A stretch of 64,000 bases of DNA from Desulfosporosinus cupriresistens (GTDB taxonomy: Bacteria > Bacillota > Desulfitobacteriia > Desulfitobacteriales > Desulfitobacteriaceae), in assembly GCF_001707885.1 (NCBI RefSeq), contig NZ_MASS01000002.1, forward strand, positions 92,607 through 156,606, given 5' to 3'. Below are positions 17,430 through 26,487 of the stretch, piece by piece (position 1 is the first letter of the stretch; each line of letters starts with the position of its first letter). The notes below the pieces were generated by a model that saw nothing but the letters and a program-made list of their open reading frames with translations, was not told the origin of the DNA and ran no database searches. The position numbers and the translations under genes are program-made.

Positions 17430-18397
17430 ACTATTTCTTAATCATGAATCCCGGTTCTGGAGGGGGAAGTAAGGAAAAGATTAAGAAAATCCTGGCCTTC
17501 TTTCATGACAACGGACTTCAATTTGACTATAAACTCACAGACGCCTTGGATGATGCTTATACCCTATCCGTCACAGGGAATAAATTGGGCTATGATGTCA
17601 TCGTTGCTGTAGGGGGAGATGGAACGATTAACCGGGTAATTAATGGGTTTTATGATACGTTGGGCCATCGAATTTCCAATTCCAAGCTGGGTGTAATTCA
17701 CACCGGTTCCAGCCCTGACTTATGTAAGAGCTATAATGTACCTCTGGATAGCGAGCAGGCTCTTAACACAATCCTTGCGGGGAAATGCGAGAAAATTCCC
17801 ATAGGTAAAATAACCTATACCAGTGTCTATGACATTGAGATGGAGGGTCTGCCTCTAAGTAAGGAAAATGAAAGAGGACATGTCCAAACGGGCTATTTCG
17901 CTTGCTGTGCCAATATCGGTCTGGGGGCCTCCATAGCCAGAGGGGCTAATAGTGGGATCAGACACTATATCGGCGATATCGCGGGGACATTTGTCTCCTT
18001 AATTAAATCTTTGCTTAAGTATCAACCTAGTAACTTTACAGTTAGTTTTGACGGACAAGAACAGGTTCTCAAAAATGTTTACAATATCGCTGTAGGAAAG
18101 ACAACTTACATAGCTTCAGGAATTAAAGTAAATAACCTGTTAAGCCTCGGGGACAGCCGTTTCTATACCTTGCTTATTAATGATCTAAGAGTTGCTAATT
18201 GGGCCGGTGTGATCAGTAAGCTATACAGCGGAAAGAGGTTTACCAATAACAAGACGATGTCCCTGCAATACGCCTCATCGATCGAAGTATACGGTAACAA
18301 TAGAAATCCCGAATTGGAGTTTGATGGTGATCCCAGAGGATTTCTTCCCTGTCTGATTGAAACTGCCCGAGACCCCTTAGACTTGATATGTGTGTGA
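17426..18397 (+). CDS. DagK/sphingosine-kinase-like lipid kinase
   Basis: The 323-residue protein shows the DAGK catalytic domain: FLIMNPGSGGGSKEK at the N-terminus, YDVIVAVGGDGTINRVINGF at about 58-78 with the GGDGT nucleotide-binding loop, and a late EFDGDPRGFLP segment. The family phosphorylates diacylglycerol, sphingosine or related lipid alcohols. An unusual insertion with SKENERGHVQTGYFACC lies near residue 150. The start overlaps the previous stop as ATGA, a sign of coupling. Next to an alpha-oxoamine synthase, phosphorylation of a sphingoid-like product is attractive but inferred. Confidence 0.88.
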   Translation: MNYFLIMNPGSGGGSKEKIKKILAFFHDNGLQFDYKLTDALDDAYTLSVTGNKLGYDVIVAVGGDGTINRVINGFYDTLGHRISNSKLGVIHTGSSPDLCKSYNVPLDSEQALNTILAGKCEKIPIGKITYTSVYDIEMEGLPLSKENERGHVQTGYFACCANIGLGASIARGANSGIRHYIGDIAGTFVSLIKSLLKYQPSNFTVSFDGQEQVLKNVYNIAVGKTTYIASGIKVNNLLSLGDSRFYTLLINDLRVANWAGVISKLYSGKRFTNNKTMSLQYASSIEVYGNNRNPELEFDGDPRGFLPCLIETARDPLDLICV

Positions 18398-18405
18398 GGT
18401 TCTTG

Positions 18406-19407
18406 ATGAGTAAAGAAAAAGAAATGATTGAGGTTATCCATAAGCATTTGCCTAGGTGTGCCAGCCAGCGGAATAAGCTCTTTGAGGCCGACTCGGAAAT
18501 CGTCGATTTTCATGGCTGCAGTCTTCTATATAATCTAGACGAGTTTTCCCAAGAAGATCTATTTCGGGTTGAGGATCCCTTTGTGTTAGGCTGGAACATG
18601 GCAATCGGCAGTATTAGCGACATCTGGGCCTCAGGGGGAAAACCTAAGTATTACGCCCATAGCTTGGTTATGCAAAATTCTTGGACGAAGGACTATGTCG
18701 AAAAATTGTCTCTCGGAATTGCCGAAGTGCTCAAGGAAGTCGGGGCTGTTTTTATCGGGGGGGATTTTGGGACCTCCGAAACCTGGCGCTATACAGGTTC
18801 AGTCATTGGGGATCTGGAGGGTCCGCCTCTGTTAAGAAGTGGGGCAAACGCTGGAGACGGGATCTTTATTACAGGCCCAATCGGCAGAGGGAATGTTGAA
18901 GCCGCCCTAGTGCTGTACGCTGAAAATCCCTTAGTCAAACATCTAATGGACAGATGGAAAAACCCCTTTCGGCTGAGATGCCAAGAGGCAGAGATGATAA
19001 AACGTCACAGCCGCTGCTGTATTGATACCAGTGATGGGGTCTTTAATGCTCTCAACACTGTTTCGGAGATGAGCGGGACGGGTTTCGTTGTAGGTAACCT
19101 GCCTTATGTGAAAAGTGGCTTATTACTTGCTAAGGCCCTTAACGTGCCTAAAGAACTTCTGTTCTTAGGTGAATGCGGAGAGTATGAATTGCTTTTTACT
19201 CTAAGAAAAGAAGTTGAAGAAGAGTTTTTAAATGAAGCCCAGGAGAAAAACTTGAAGTTTTATAAAATCGGTCAAGTAAGAGAAGAGGGGACAAAATCAC
19301 TTCAGGAGAGAGGTAGGGAAATTGATTTAGCCTCTTACGATTTAAGTGCTAGGGATTTCCCATATCCTAAAGAATATTTACAAGCGGTGGTGAATTTCCT
19401 GAACTAG
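18406..19407 (+). CDS. PurM/ThiL-like ATP-dependent protein
   Basis: The 333-residue protein belongs to the PurM superfamily (AIR synthase/thiamine-phosphate kinase/HypE/SelD). Visible parts are GWNMAIGSISDIWASGGKPKYYAHSL at about 66-91, VFIGGDFGTSETWRYTGSVIG at about 124-144, GIFITGPIGRGN, and a CCIDTSDGVFNAL and LFLGECGEYELLFTL ending. The GGD-T-S segment resembles ThiL most. No thiamine gene is near, so it probably phosphorylates or ATP-activates a pathway intermediate. The start at 18406 is eight bases after the lipid kinase stop. Confidence 0.8.
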   Translation: MSKEKEMIEVIHKHLPRCASQRNKLFEADSEIVDFHGCSLLYNLDEFSQEDLFRVEDPFVLGWNMAIGSISDIWASGGKPKYYAHSLVMQNSWTKDYVEKLSLGIAEVLKEVGAVFIGGDFGTSETWRYTGSVIGDLEGPPLLRSGANAGDGIFITGPIGRGNVEAALVLYAENPLVKHLMDRWKNPFRLRCQEAEMIKRHSRCCIDTSDGVFNALNTVSEMSGTGFVVGNLPYVKSGLLLAKALNVPKELLFLGECGEYELLFTLRKEVEEEFLNEAQEKNLKFYKIGQVREEGTKSLQERGREIDLASYDLSARDFPYPKEYLQAVVNFLN

Positions 19408-19588
19408 ACTCCATGCCGCCTTAATAACGGCTCTAACAGTGCATGGAAATGAGCTATACTGGATGCTCTCGTCACCGAAGTATTGATGTTGAGCTTTAGC
19501 TGAACAAGTTCACTGGAAGCCCGAAAGACTACAGGCACTCGAACTTCGTGCCTCGAACATCGCACCTCGATTTTAGGGGGAGGACAAT
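19408..19588. other. Intergenic region inside the cluster
   Basis: The 181-nt gap carries an imperfect GCCGTTATTA-like inverted segment near 19412-19435 and repeated CTCGAA words near 19540-19575, like those before the reductase gene. An internal promoter or mRNA processing site is possible. No frame is present. Confidence 0.4.
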
Positions 19589-20893
19589 GTGAAACGAAGA
19601 GTTGTAATTACCGGACTAGGACCGGCCACAGCCATAGGGATTGGCAAAAAGGATTTCTCTACAGGTATTTTTACATTAAAAACGTGTATAGCGGAAATCC
19701 CGAATAGTTATGAGCAGAACTATACGTTCAAATCCCGCTATTTCGTACCTAAACCGGAGTTTTCCTTAAGCGAGTTTGGAATTCATAAATCACTTGAAGG
19801 ATTGATGGAGGAGTCCTCGAAAATTTCGGTCCTATGCACGATGCTGGCTTTGGAGGATGCGGGCTTTAAGATTAATGATGCTGAGAAATACTGGCAGGTT
19901 GAGGGTCTGGAAGACTGTGGTATCATCATGGGCATTGGGATGAGTAGTCTTCAAACCGCCTTAGAAGCCTACTCCGCCCATACGGCTGAGACTGACCATT
20001 CTGCGTCTGCATCATGTTCTGGATCGGGATCTAATTTTAATCCTAACAAACCTCGTTACAACCGAATGGTTATTCCTATGCTGATGACCAATTCTCCTGC
20101 CGCTTGGATATCGATACTCTTTGGCCTTAAAGGTTTCAGTTATACCCTTAATGCGGCCTGCGCTTCGGGGAGCTATGCCCTAGGCGAGGCTTACAGAACT
20201 ATTTTGGACGGCAGATGTGATGTGATCCTAGCGGGTGGTGTTGAAGCCTTAGTCGAAAAAAATGGCGGAATTATGAGAGGCTTTGACATGCTGTCAACCC
20301 TCACGAGAGCAAAAGACGGGAGGCCTCAGCCCTTCTCCCAAGAGAGAAGTGGGTTTCTATTTAATGAAGGAGCCGGCTGTGTTTTAGTCTTAGAGGAACT
20401 AGAAAAGGCCAGAGAAAGAGGGGCCCACATATATGCTGAGATTGTAGGGTATGAATCCTGTAGCGATGCTTACAGCATTGTCCAAATGGATCCCTCCGGG
20501 GCCAGCATCGCTAGCCTTCTTCAGAAGATCACCAGCGGAATCAAGCTGGACTATCTAAATGCCCATGGTACGGGCACAATTGCCAACGATGACATTGAAG
20601 CCAAAGTAATCCAACGGATTTTCGGATCTAAAAATGCTCAACCATATATCAATTCCACTAAGGGAATCCTTGGCCACAGCATCGGAGCCAGCGGCGCTCT
20701 CGAGGTGGCAGTCATGGCCCTATCCATCAATGAGTCAAAAATCCATGGGAACTTAACCTCTGAACCTTTAAATAATCTTAATCTTCCTCTAGAGACCCTT
20801 GCAACTCCGATTGACTATGCCCTTTCGGCTTCTTACGGTTTCGGTGGGCATAATGCCTTAATTCTTCTAAAGAGGTATGACAACAATGAATAA
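19589..20893 (+). CDS. Beta-ketoacyl-ACP synthase (FabF-like, KAS II type)
   Basis: The 434-residue thiolase-fold enzyme has the catalytic triad: Cys191 in LNAACASGSYALG, a histidine in NAHGTGTIANDD at about 326, and KGILGHSIGASG at about 358-369 with the second histidine. A non-standard serine-rich stretch (HSASASCSGSGS) is inserted near residues 137-148. It elongates an acyl-ACP with malonyl-ACP, probably building the chain used by the oxoamine synthase. The start is GTG 19589 behind GGGGGAGG. Its end overlaps the SDR gene by 8 nt. Confidence 0.92.
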   Translation: MKRRVVITGLGPATAIGIGKKDFSTGIFTLKTCIAEIPNSYEQNYTFKSRYFVPKPEFSLSEFGIHKSLEGLMEESSKISVLCTMLALEDAGFKINDAEKYWQVEGLEDCGIIMGIGMSSLQTALEAYSAHTAETDHSASASCSGSGSNFNPNKPRYNRMVIPMLMTNSPAAWISILFGLKGFSYTLNAACASGSYALGEAYRTILDGRCDVILAGGVEALVEKNGGIMRGFDMLSTLTRAKDGRPQPFSQERSGFLFNEGAGCVLVLEELEKARERGAHIYAEIVGYESCSDAYSIVQMDPSGASIASLLQKITSGIKLDYLNAHGTGTIANDDIEAKVIQRIFGSKNAQPYINSTKGILGHSIGASGALEVAVMALSINESKIHGNLTSEPLNNLNLPLETLATPIDYALSASYGFGGHNALILLKRYDNNE

Positions 20894-21917
20894 AGTCATG
20901 ATTACGGGAGCGACAGGTTTTATTGGAAGTCACATTACAAGAGCCTTCTGTGAAAATGGGGTCCAGGTTGGCTGTTTGGTCAGAAAGGGCAGTAGCCTTG
21001 CTAACCTAAAGGGTCTACCCGTAGAGTTTAGGATTGGTGATATCAAGAATACCGGGGATTTGACCAAGGCTTTCACCGGCTACGACTGGGTTATTCATAA
21101 TGCCGCCAAAGTAGCCGATTGGGGAGATTACGATGATTTTTATCACACGAATGTAACGGGCACAGTCAATGTACTGACGGCCTGTGTTCAGGCCGGGATT
21201 AAAAACATCCTCATGACAGGCTCCAACTCCGTTTATGGCGAAGAGAATAGTCCTATCGTTAAGGATGAAGGCTCACCCTATAATTCTCATTACAGGTACT
21301 TCGGAGACCACCTTTTCCCCTGCAAGTTGAATTACTATCGCGATACCAAAGCTCTAGCCAAAAAAGAGGCCTTAGCCTTTGCAGCTACGCTGGACTTAAA
21401 CCTGACTATTTTAGAGCCTGTTTGGGTCTATGGGGAGCGGGAATTGAACGGAGGGTTTTATGAATACCTCAAGACTGCCAAGGCTGGAATTCCTTTTGTG
21501 CCGGGAGCAAAGCAGAATAAATTTCATGTCATCTACGCAGGCGACCTGGCTAAGGCTTATGTCTCGGCCTACACAAAACAGCTGGCAGGCCTAAACTGTA
21601 TCCTTGTCGGGAATGAACAGGTTGAAAGCATGGACAAAATTTATCGATTATTCTGTTCTGAGGCAGGAGTAAAAAAGCCAGGCAATCTTCCCAAGGCCCT
21701 GACCTATCCTGTCGCTTTGCTCATGGAGTTTTTATACACTCTGGTTAATTCTTCAAATCCGCCACTCCTGACTCGCGGTAGGGTAAATATGTTCTATGAC
21801 AATCTAGAGTTTTCAGTGGAGAAAGCCAAGCAGATCCTCGAGTTTAGAGATGTCTATAGCCTTGAGGAAGGTATTAAACGAACGGTCTCATGGTACAAAG
21901 ACCACGGTCTGATTTGA
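20886..21917 (+). CDS. Extended SDR (NAD-dependent epimerase/3-beta-HSD type)
   Basis: The 343-residue protein has the Rossmann motif GATGFIGSH at the N-terminus, VIHNAAKVADWG, the catalytic GSNSVYGE region, a YYRDTKALAKKEAL active-site Tyr-Lys pair and VHVIYAGDLA-like late residues. It reduces or oxidises a ketone/alcohol on a lipid-like substrate. Bacterial ceramide synthesis uses an extended SDR of this kind (CerR) after serine palmitoyltransferase, a suggestive parallel. The start at 20886 is preferred over 20877, whose spacing to AAGAGG is too short. Confidence 0.88.
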   Translation: MNKVMITGATGFIGSHITRAFCENGVQVGCLVRKGSSLANLKGLPVEFRIGDIKNTGDLTKAFTGYDWVIHNAAKVADWGDYDDFYHTNVTGTVNVLTACVQAGIKNILMTGSNSVYGEENSPIVKDEGSPYNSHYRYFGDHLFPCKLNYYRDTKALAKKEALAFAATLDLNLTILEPVWVYGERELNGGFYEYLKTAKAGIPFVPGAKQNKFHVIYAGDLAKAYVSAYTKQLAGLNCILVGNEQVESMDKIYRLFCSEAGVKKPGNLPKALTYPVALLMEFLYTLVNSSNPPLLTRGRVNMFYDNLEFSVEKAKQILEFRDVYSLEEGIKRTVSWYKDHGLI

Positions 21918-21928
21918 AAGAGGGTGGC

Positions 21929-23221
21929 ATGATTAAAGGAAATAATGTTACTGGTAGACAGAAAACAGTCTTTAATCTCAGGCTGAAACTAAGCGTGTTT
22001 TTTCACTTTATCCCTTTACTTTGGAATGGGGATATTTCCTTCAAGAGGTTTATCCTTCTCTTAAAAAGGCTGCTATTTTTTGTATCCAGGATGCAGCATA
22101 ATAAGTTTGTCACAATTAATGGCAAGACTAGAATAGGACTTTATGTACCGGGTTTTCCATCCCAGGCTTTTTACACGGCCTGTCAGAAATTTAGTCAATT
22201 CTCAGAAAGAATGCCCTGTACAACGGTTTTATTATCGATTACGTCGGCCTGTCCCTATAGTTGCAATTACTGTTATCAGAAACTTGATAAGGGCAAGGAT
22301 GTCTATATAGAGATTTTGATCAGGACAGTGAGCAAACTTCAGAAGATGGGAATTGCTTTTTTTAATATTGAGGGTGGCGAGCCCTTTCTAGTGTATGACC
22401 GCTTGAAGAGGTTATGCTCTGCCATTGATGTCAGGTCGGAAATCTGGATAAATTCCACGGGCGCTGGTATGGATAGAGAAAAGCTGGTCGAGCTTAAAGA
22501 TTTGCATGTAACTGCGATTATGTTTTCCCTGCACAGCCCCGATGCCGATGCTTTCAATCGATTTATGGGGAGCAATTCAGCCTGGGATACTATGCTGGAC
22601 GGAGTTAAAATGTGTCATGATATAGGCCTGCCCGTGGCGTTTAATACCTGTCTGATGCGTGACGACTTTTATAACGGGACCTTCGAACGAATTATGGTAT
22701 TAGTCAGGGACTTCAAAGCTTGTCTGATCCAGATAATTAAACCCAAACCAGCGGGAGGGTGGTTGGAAAAAGAGGCTATTGAATTCACACCGGAGGACCT
22801 GGCTTATATAAAGACCCAGGTAAACCGATACAATTCGCAGAAAGAGTTCTCTGGTTATCCGGCAATCTCTGCCCAGATAATTGAAGAAGACAAAGGGGTT
22901 TTCGGCTGTACGGCCGGTGGCATCGACCGATTTTATATTAATGCCAAGGGAGATTTACAGCCCTGTGAGTTTCTAAACATATCTTTTGGTAATATCGCGG
23001 TGGATAATTTCGAGGATATTTATCAAAAAATGCGCAGTTGCTTCGCCTGGGGTGGAGACTGTTATTTATGCGAAAGCTGCTCTAAAACGATTCATAAAAT
23101 TTATCAGGAAAATAGTCTAAAGTCCCTTCCTCTTCCTCCCGAGCTGTCGGAAATGATCTACAGTTCTTGGGACCGGGGGAGAAGAACGGATTTGTATGAA
23201 AGGTTGGAGAAGATTAAGTAG
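21929..23221 (+). CDS. Radical SAM/SPASM-like protein
   Basis: The 430-residue protein has the radical SAM motif SACPYSCNYCYQK (Cys108, 112, 115), an IEGGEPFL glycine-rich segment and a C-terminal cysteine region: CTAGG, LQPCEFLN and CYLCESC, as in SPASM domains that hold extra Fe-S clusters. The N-terminal 90 residues are hydrophobic/basic and may touch the membrane. It ends the cluster and starts 12 nt after the SDR. The substrate is unknown; a C-C or C-H modification of the lipid or headgroup is possible. Its last 100 bp and 3' flank recur in the relic at 998-1131. Confidence 0.9.
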   Translation: MIKGNNVTGRQKTVFNLRLKLSVFFHFIPLLWNGDISFKRFILLLKRLLFFVSRMQHNKFVTINGKTRIGLYVPGFPSQAFYTACQKFSQFSERMPCTTVLLSITSACPYSCNYCYQKLDKGKDVYIEILIRTVSKLQKMGIAFFNIEGGEPFLVYDRLKRLCSAIDVRSEIWINSTGAGMDREKLVELKDLHVTAIMFSLHSPDADAFNRFMGSNSAWDTMLDGVKMCHDIGLPVAFNTCLMRDDFYNGTFERIMVLVRDFKACLIQIIKPKPAGGWLEKEAIEFTPEDLAYIKTQVNRYNSQKEFSGYPAISAQIIEEDKGVFGCTAGGIDRFYINAKGDLQPCEFLNISFGNIAVDNFEDIYQKMRSCFAWGGDCYLCESCSKTIHKIYQENSLKSLPLPPELSEMIYSSWDRGRRTDLYERLEKIK

Positions 23222-23267
23222 TTTAGGGCGTGGATATGTTTCCGTGGACGGGCCAGGACGAGAGTCG

Positions 23268-23440
23268 GTCGATCTCGGAAAATTCAACTTGGGGTATTCG
23301 AAGGCGATTTGAACAGGGAAAGGTCCATGTAGACCAAACGAAGTTTTTAGGTTAATGATAAAGATGAAAATGGGGACTTGGTATAAATGAGAAGCAAGCT
23401 AAAATCGTAAGAAGGATTTACAACGATTAATCGTTTTGTC
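23268..23440 (+). pseudogene. Serine recombinase relic
   Basis: Starting about 45 nt after the radical SAM stop, the frame reads QDESRSISENSTWGIRRRF and then KVHVDQTKFLG, and continues after a one-base insertion (ENGDLV) and a one-base deletion (NEKQAKIVRRIYND). This is the start of a recombinase domain with frameshifts and stops. It is paralogous but not identical to the relic at 2.9 kb. Confidence 0.85.
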
Positions 23441-23535
23441 ACAGAGATGGGGATAAAGGAAATTTTTATTATCACTAAAAGTCAAGAGCAAGGATCGGCT
23501 TAGCAGCAGGTCTTTGTTATATAGTATCTACCATT

Positions 23536-23561
23536 GAGAGGGGCAAAGCGCCTCTTTTTTG
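23536..23561 (+). terminator. Terminator-like hairpin
   Basis: GAGGGGC pairs, with one mismatch, with GCGCCTC across AAA and is followed by TTTTTTG. It may close the transcript of the biosynthetic cluster. Confidence 0.6.
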
Positions 23562-23700
23562 TAACCCTTAAAAGGACATTTCCATAAGATGGTAACAGAA
23601 TCAGCCAAGCTTTTTTAATCTACTTTGGTAGATTGCATTAATGAATGATTATCACCTTACAAGATCGTTCACAATTGTTGAATCTAAGGAGGAAACTTGA

Positions 23701-25006
23701 ATGAATGACCAAAATAATAAGCTTGATGTCCTATTGGTGAGATTTCTCTGTAATCGCCATGGCGATGCTACTATGAATATTGAGCAAATGGGCCTTCTCT
23801 ATGTTGGCACGTATGCAGCAAAGAATGGTTACAAAGTTCGGATACAAGACAGCCCAAATTTAACCTTTGGTGTTCTTATGGAATTGTTCAAAATTGCGAA
23901 CTAAAGGTTATAGGGTTCTACGTTGACCACGAAAATGTTAATGCCACAATGAGTGTCATCAATGATTTGAAAAGTATTGATGAGCATATATTGTGTGTAA
24001 TCGGGGGGCCGCAAGGCTCTGCTATCCCCTGGGACGAACGAATTTTGCAAGAAAGCAGATGTGATATGGTCGTCCGAGGCGAAGGGGAACTAACATTTAC
24101 GGAACTCCTGAACTGGTTTTTTAAGGGTAAAGGAGATCTGGAATTGATCCCAGGCATCACTTATCGAGAAAATAATCAGATTAAGCGAAATTCGGAGCGG
24201 CCTCCTATGCAAAACCTTGATCAGCTGCCCTTACCTGACCATAGTCTTAACTTTGATAGAAAAGAACCGAATGGTTCGGAAAGTCTTATTACCAGTCGGG
24301 GCTGTCCCTATCATTGTGCTTTTTGCTTTGAAGGAAAACGGGAATCAGCTTATCGCACCAGGTCAATTTCGAATGTCATGGAGGAAGTTGAAGAACTTTT
24401 GAAAATAAGACACCCGTTTATTTAACTATTCTTGATGATACCTTCACGGTAAATCCGGAACGTGTCTTGGAATTTTGTCATGGAATGAAGCAACTTCGGC
24501 AGAAATATTATAATGTTAGGTGGTTTTGTGAAGGCAGAGCGAATTTCATAACAAAATATCCCGAGATTGTTCCAGTTATGGTTGAGGCAGGTCTAATCCG
24601 GATTCAAATCGGAATTGAAACCGGAAACCAACACATTTTGGATGCTTATAATAAAAACCTGCGTCTTGAAGAGATACGTGAAACAGTCCGCATCTGTGCG
24701 GAAGCCGATGTTTTATCAATTGTCGGTAACTTTATTGTCGGTGGTGCACATGAGAATTGGGAAACGGTAAAAAACAGTAGAAAATTTGCGGAAGAGCTTC
24801 TAGAGATTGGCAAAGGTAGGCTGGAATTAACTACGACGATTTATACACCCTATCCCGGTACACCGATGAACGATCATCCGGAAGCGTTTGGCTTAAAAAT
24901 GCTTGACCCCGATTGCGAGACAGGACCCGGAGACGATTATTGTTTCAGCATTTCATTTCGCAGAATGTCGTATTCCAACAGGTCTATACAAGAGGGATAT
25001 TTTTAA
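23701..25006 (+). pseudogene. Cobalamin-binding-type radical SAM protein, two single-base frameshifts
   Basis: Three consecutive frames make one protein. The first (23701-23904) has the N-terminal part of a B12-binding domain. The second (to 24425) has VIGGPQGSAIPWDERIL, RCDMVVRGEGELTF and the radical SAM motif TSRGCPYHCAFCFEG. The third (to 25006) has LDDTFTVNPERV, QIGIETGNQ and YTPYPGTPM. Each junction is repaired by adding one A to an A4 run (near 23893 and 24408). The C-terminus after DYCF also looks shifted. The start follows AAGGAGGAAAC. Function would be a B12/SAM-dependent methylation or cyclisation. It may be a pseudogene, or contain homopolymer errors. Confidence 0.85.
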
Positions 25007-25056
25007 AGAGATGTAAGATACTAATTAAAATATTTTAGGCTTCAGGAGGTAATCTT

Positions 25057-26118
25057 ATGGATAACCTACAGCAAAACAATTCAGTAGAACAAAATGGAGT
25101 GCCGTTTGTTTCTGCACAGCATAATGTGACTGATATTCCCATTACTGTTGCTGAAATTAACCATCTTTGGTCAACTTATATGGCTGAAAGTATGGCATGT
25201 TGCTTTCAAAAACATATTGTTTCTATGGCAAAGGACCCAGATTACCATAGTGTTATGCAATCTGCATTAGATCTTTCCAGCAGAAATCTTACGATGATAG
25301 AAAACATATTTAAATCAATTCAACATCCTATACCTGAAGCATTCGGAGAAAAAGATGTGAATTCAATAGCTCCAAGATTGTTTGACGAAACTTATGGTAT
25401 AATGTACACGAGAAGTATGACAAAATATATCTTTCAAAATCATTATTTAGCTTTTACAGAATCGACACGATCTGATATCCGGCAATTATTTGATGGGTTT
25501 ATTGACGGTTCAAGAGACATTATCAGAAGAACCGATGATGTTCTTTTAGCAAAAGGGGTCTATCCTAAAACGCCATATATTGCTGTTCCTGATAGAGTAG
25601 AATTCATTCATGATAAGGATTATTTTGGTTCTTTTTTGGGTGCTGAAAGAACTTTAAATGCCCTGGAAATCAGTAATATTTTTTCTATTTTGGAATTTAA
25701 AGTTATTATAAAAGCATTGAAATTGGGGTTTGCTCAAGTGGTAAAGTCGGATGAAATTAGAAATTTTTTCAATCAAGGTGCAAAACTTGCAGAAAAACAT
25801 ATAAATATACTCCGTTCTATTTTAGAGAAAGAAGGTTTACCTGGTCCCGAAATAGTGGATTATCGTGTTACGGACTCAAAAGAATCACCATTTAGTGATA
25901 GACTACTGTTATTTCATACCACAACAGTTATAGCATATATTCTTACTGCTTATGGTACTGGGCTGTCGAGAATGATGAGAAAAGATATTGTAGTAACTTA
26001 TACTAAACTAATGGCAGATATACTGAGCATTTCCAAAGATGGAGCTAATTTATTAATAAGCTACGGTTGGCTTGAAAAAATCCCTGAAACAGTTAACCGT
26101 AAAGCGTTAACCCACTGA
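25057..26118 (+). CDS. DUF3231 family protein (two helical-bundle repeats)
   Basis: The 353-residue protein is built of two DUF3231 repeats of about 165 residues. The first begins near ITVAEINHLWSTYMAE and the second near RTLNALEISNIFSILEF. Both are all-alpha and resemble a ferritin-like bundle. The family is found in sporulating Firmicutes and has no established function; spore-related roles have been suggested. The start follows CAGGAGGTAATCTT. It is intact although flanked by relics. Confidence 0.88.
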   Translation: MDNLQQNNSVEQNGVPFVSAQHNVTDIPITVAEINHLWSTYMAESMACCFQKHIVSMAKDPDYHSVMQSALDLSSRNLTMIENIFKSIQHPIPEAFGEKDVNSIAPRLFDETYGIMYTRSMTKYIFQNHYLAFTESTRSDIRQLFDGFIDGSRDIIRRTDDVLLAKGVYPKTPYIAVPDRVEFIHDKDYFGSFLGAERTLNALEISNIFSILEFKVIIKALKLGFAQVVKSDEIRNFFNQGAKLAEKHINILRSILEKEGLPGPEIVDYRVTDSKESPFSDRLLLFHTTTVIAYILTAYGTGLSRMMRKDIVVTYTKLMADILSISKDGANLLISYGWLEKIPETVNRKALTH

Positions 26119-26149
26119 CTATTTTGTTCTTATTTTACTGCAGAAGCCC

Positions 26150-26330
26150 AATTGTAAACTCCTAGAATCAATAAACGGCAGAGAGCTTGAAGAATTCGAT
26201 GAGCAAATATTTGATGTGTTTGTTGAGAAGATAGAAGTTCTCACACCAGCGGATTTTGTTTTTGAGTTGAAGAGAGGGTTGAGGAAGAAGGGGAGTAATT
26301 TACATTCTGAGTCCCATAGTTATGGATAAT
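26150..26330 (+). pseudogene. Serine recombinase C-terminal relic
   Basis: The frame reads FDEQIFDVFVEKIEVLTPADF and then VFELKRGLRKK, the end of a large serine recombinase. It is related to the ends at about 3500 and 27785. No upstream part is attached. Confidence 0.75.
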
Positions 26331-26487
26331 GCAAAGTACAGGTAGACCAAATAAATAAGTCCTCTCTATATTCCATGAATCTTTAAGGGAGACAAAATTG
26401 CACTGATAGACGTATATGCTTAAAGAAGAAAAAACTTCCAACCTAATTATGAAAAGATCTGCCATTCCCTTTTGGCAGCTCTCATAT

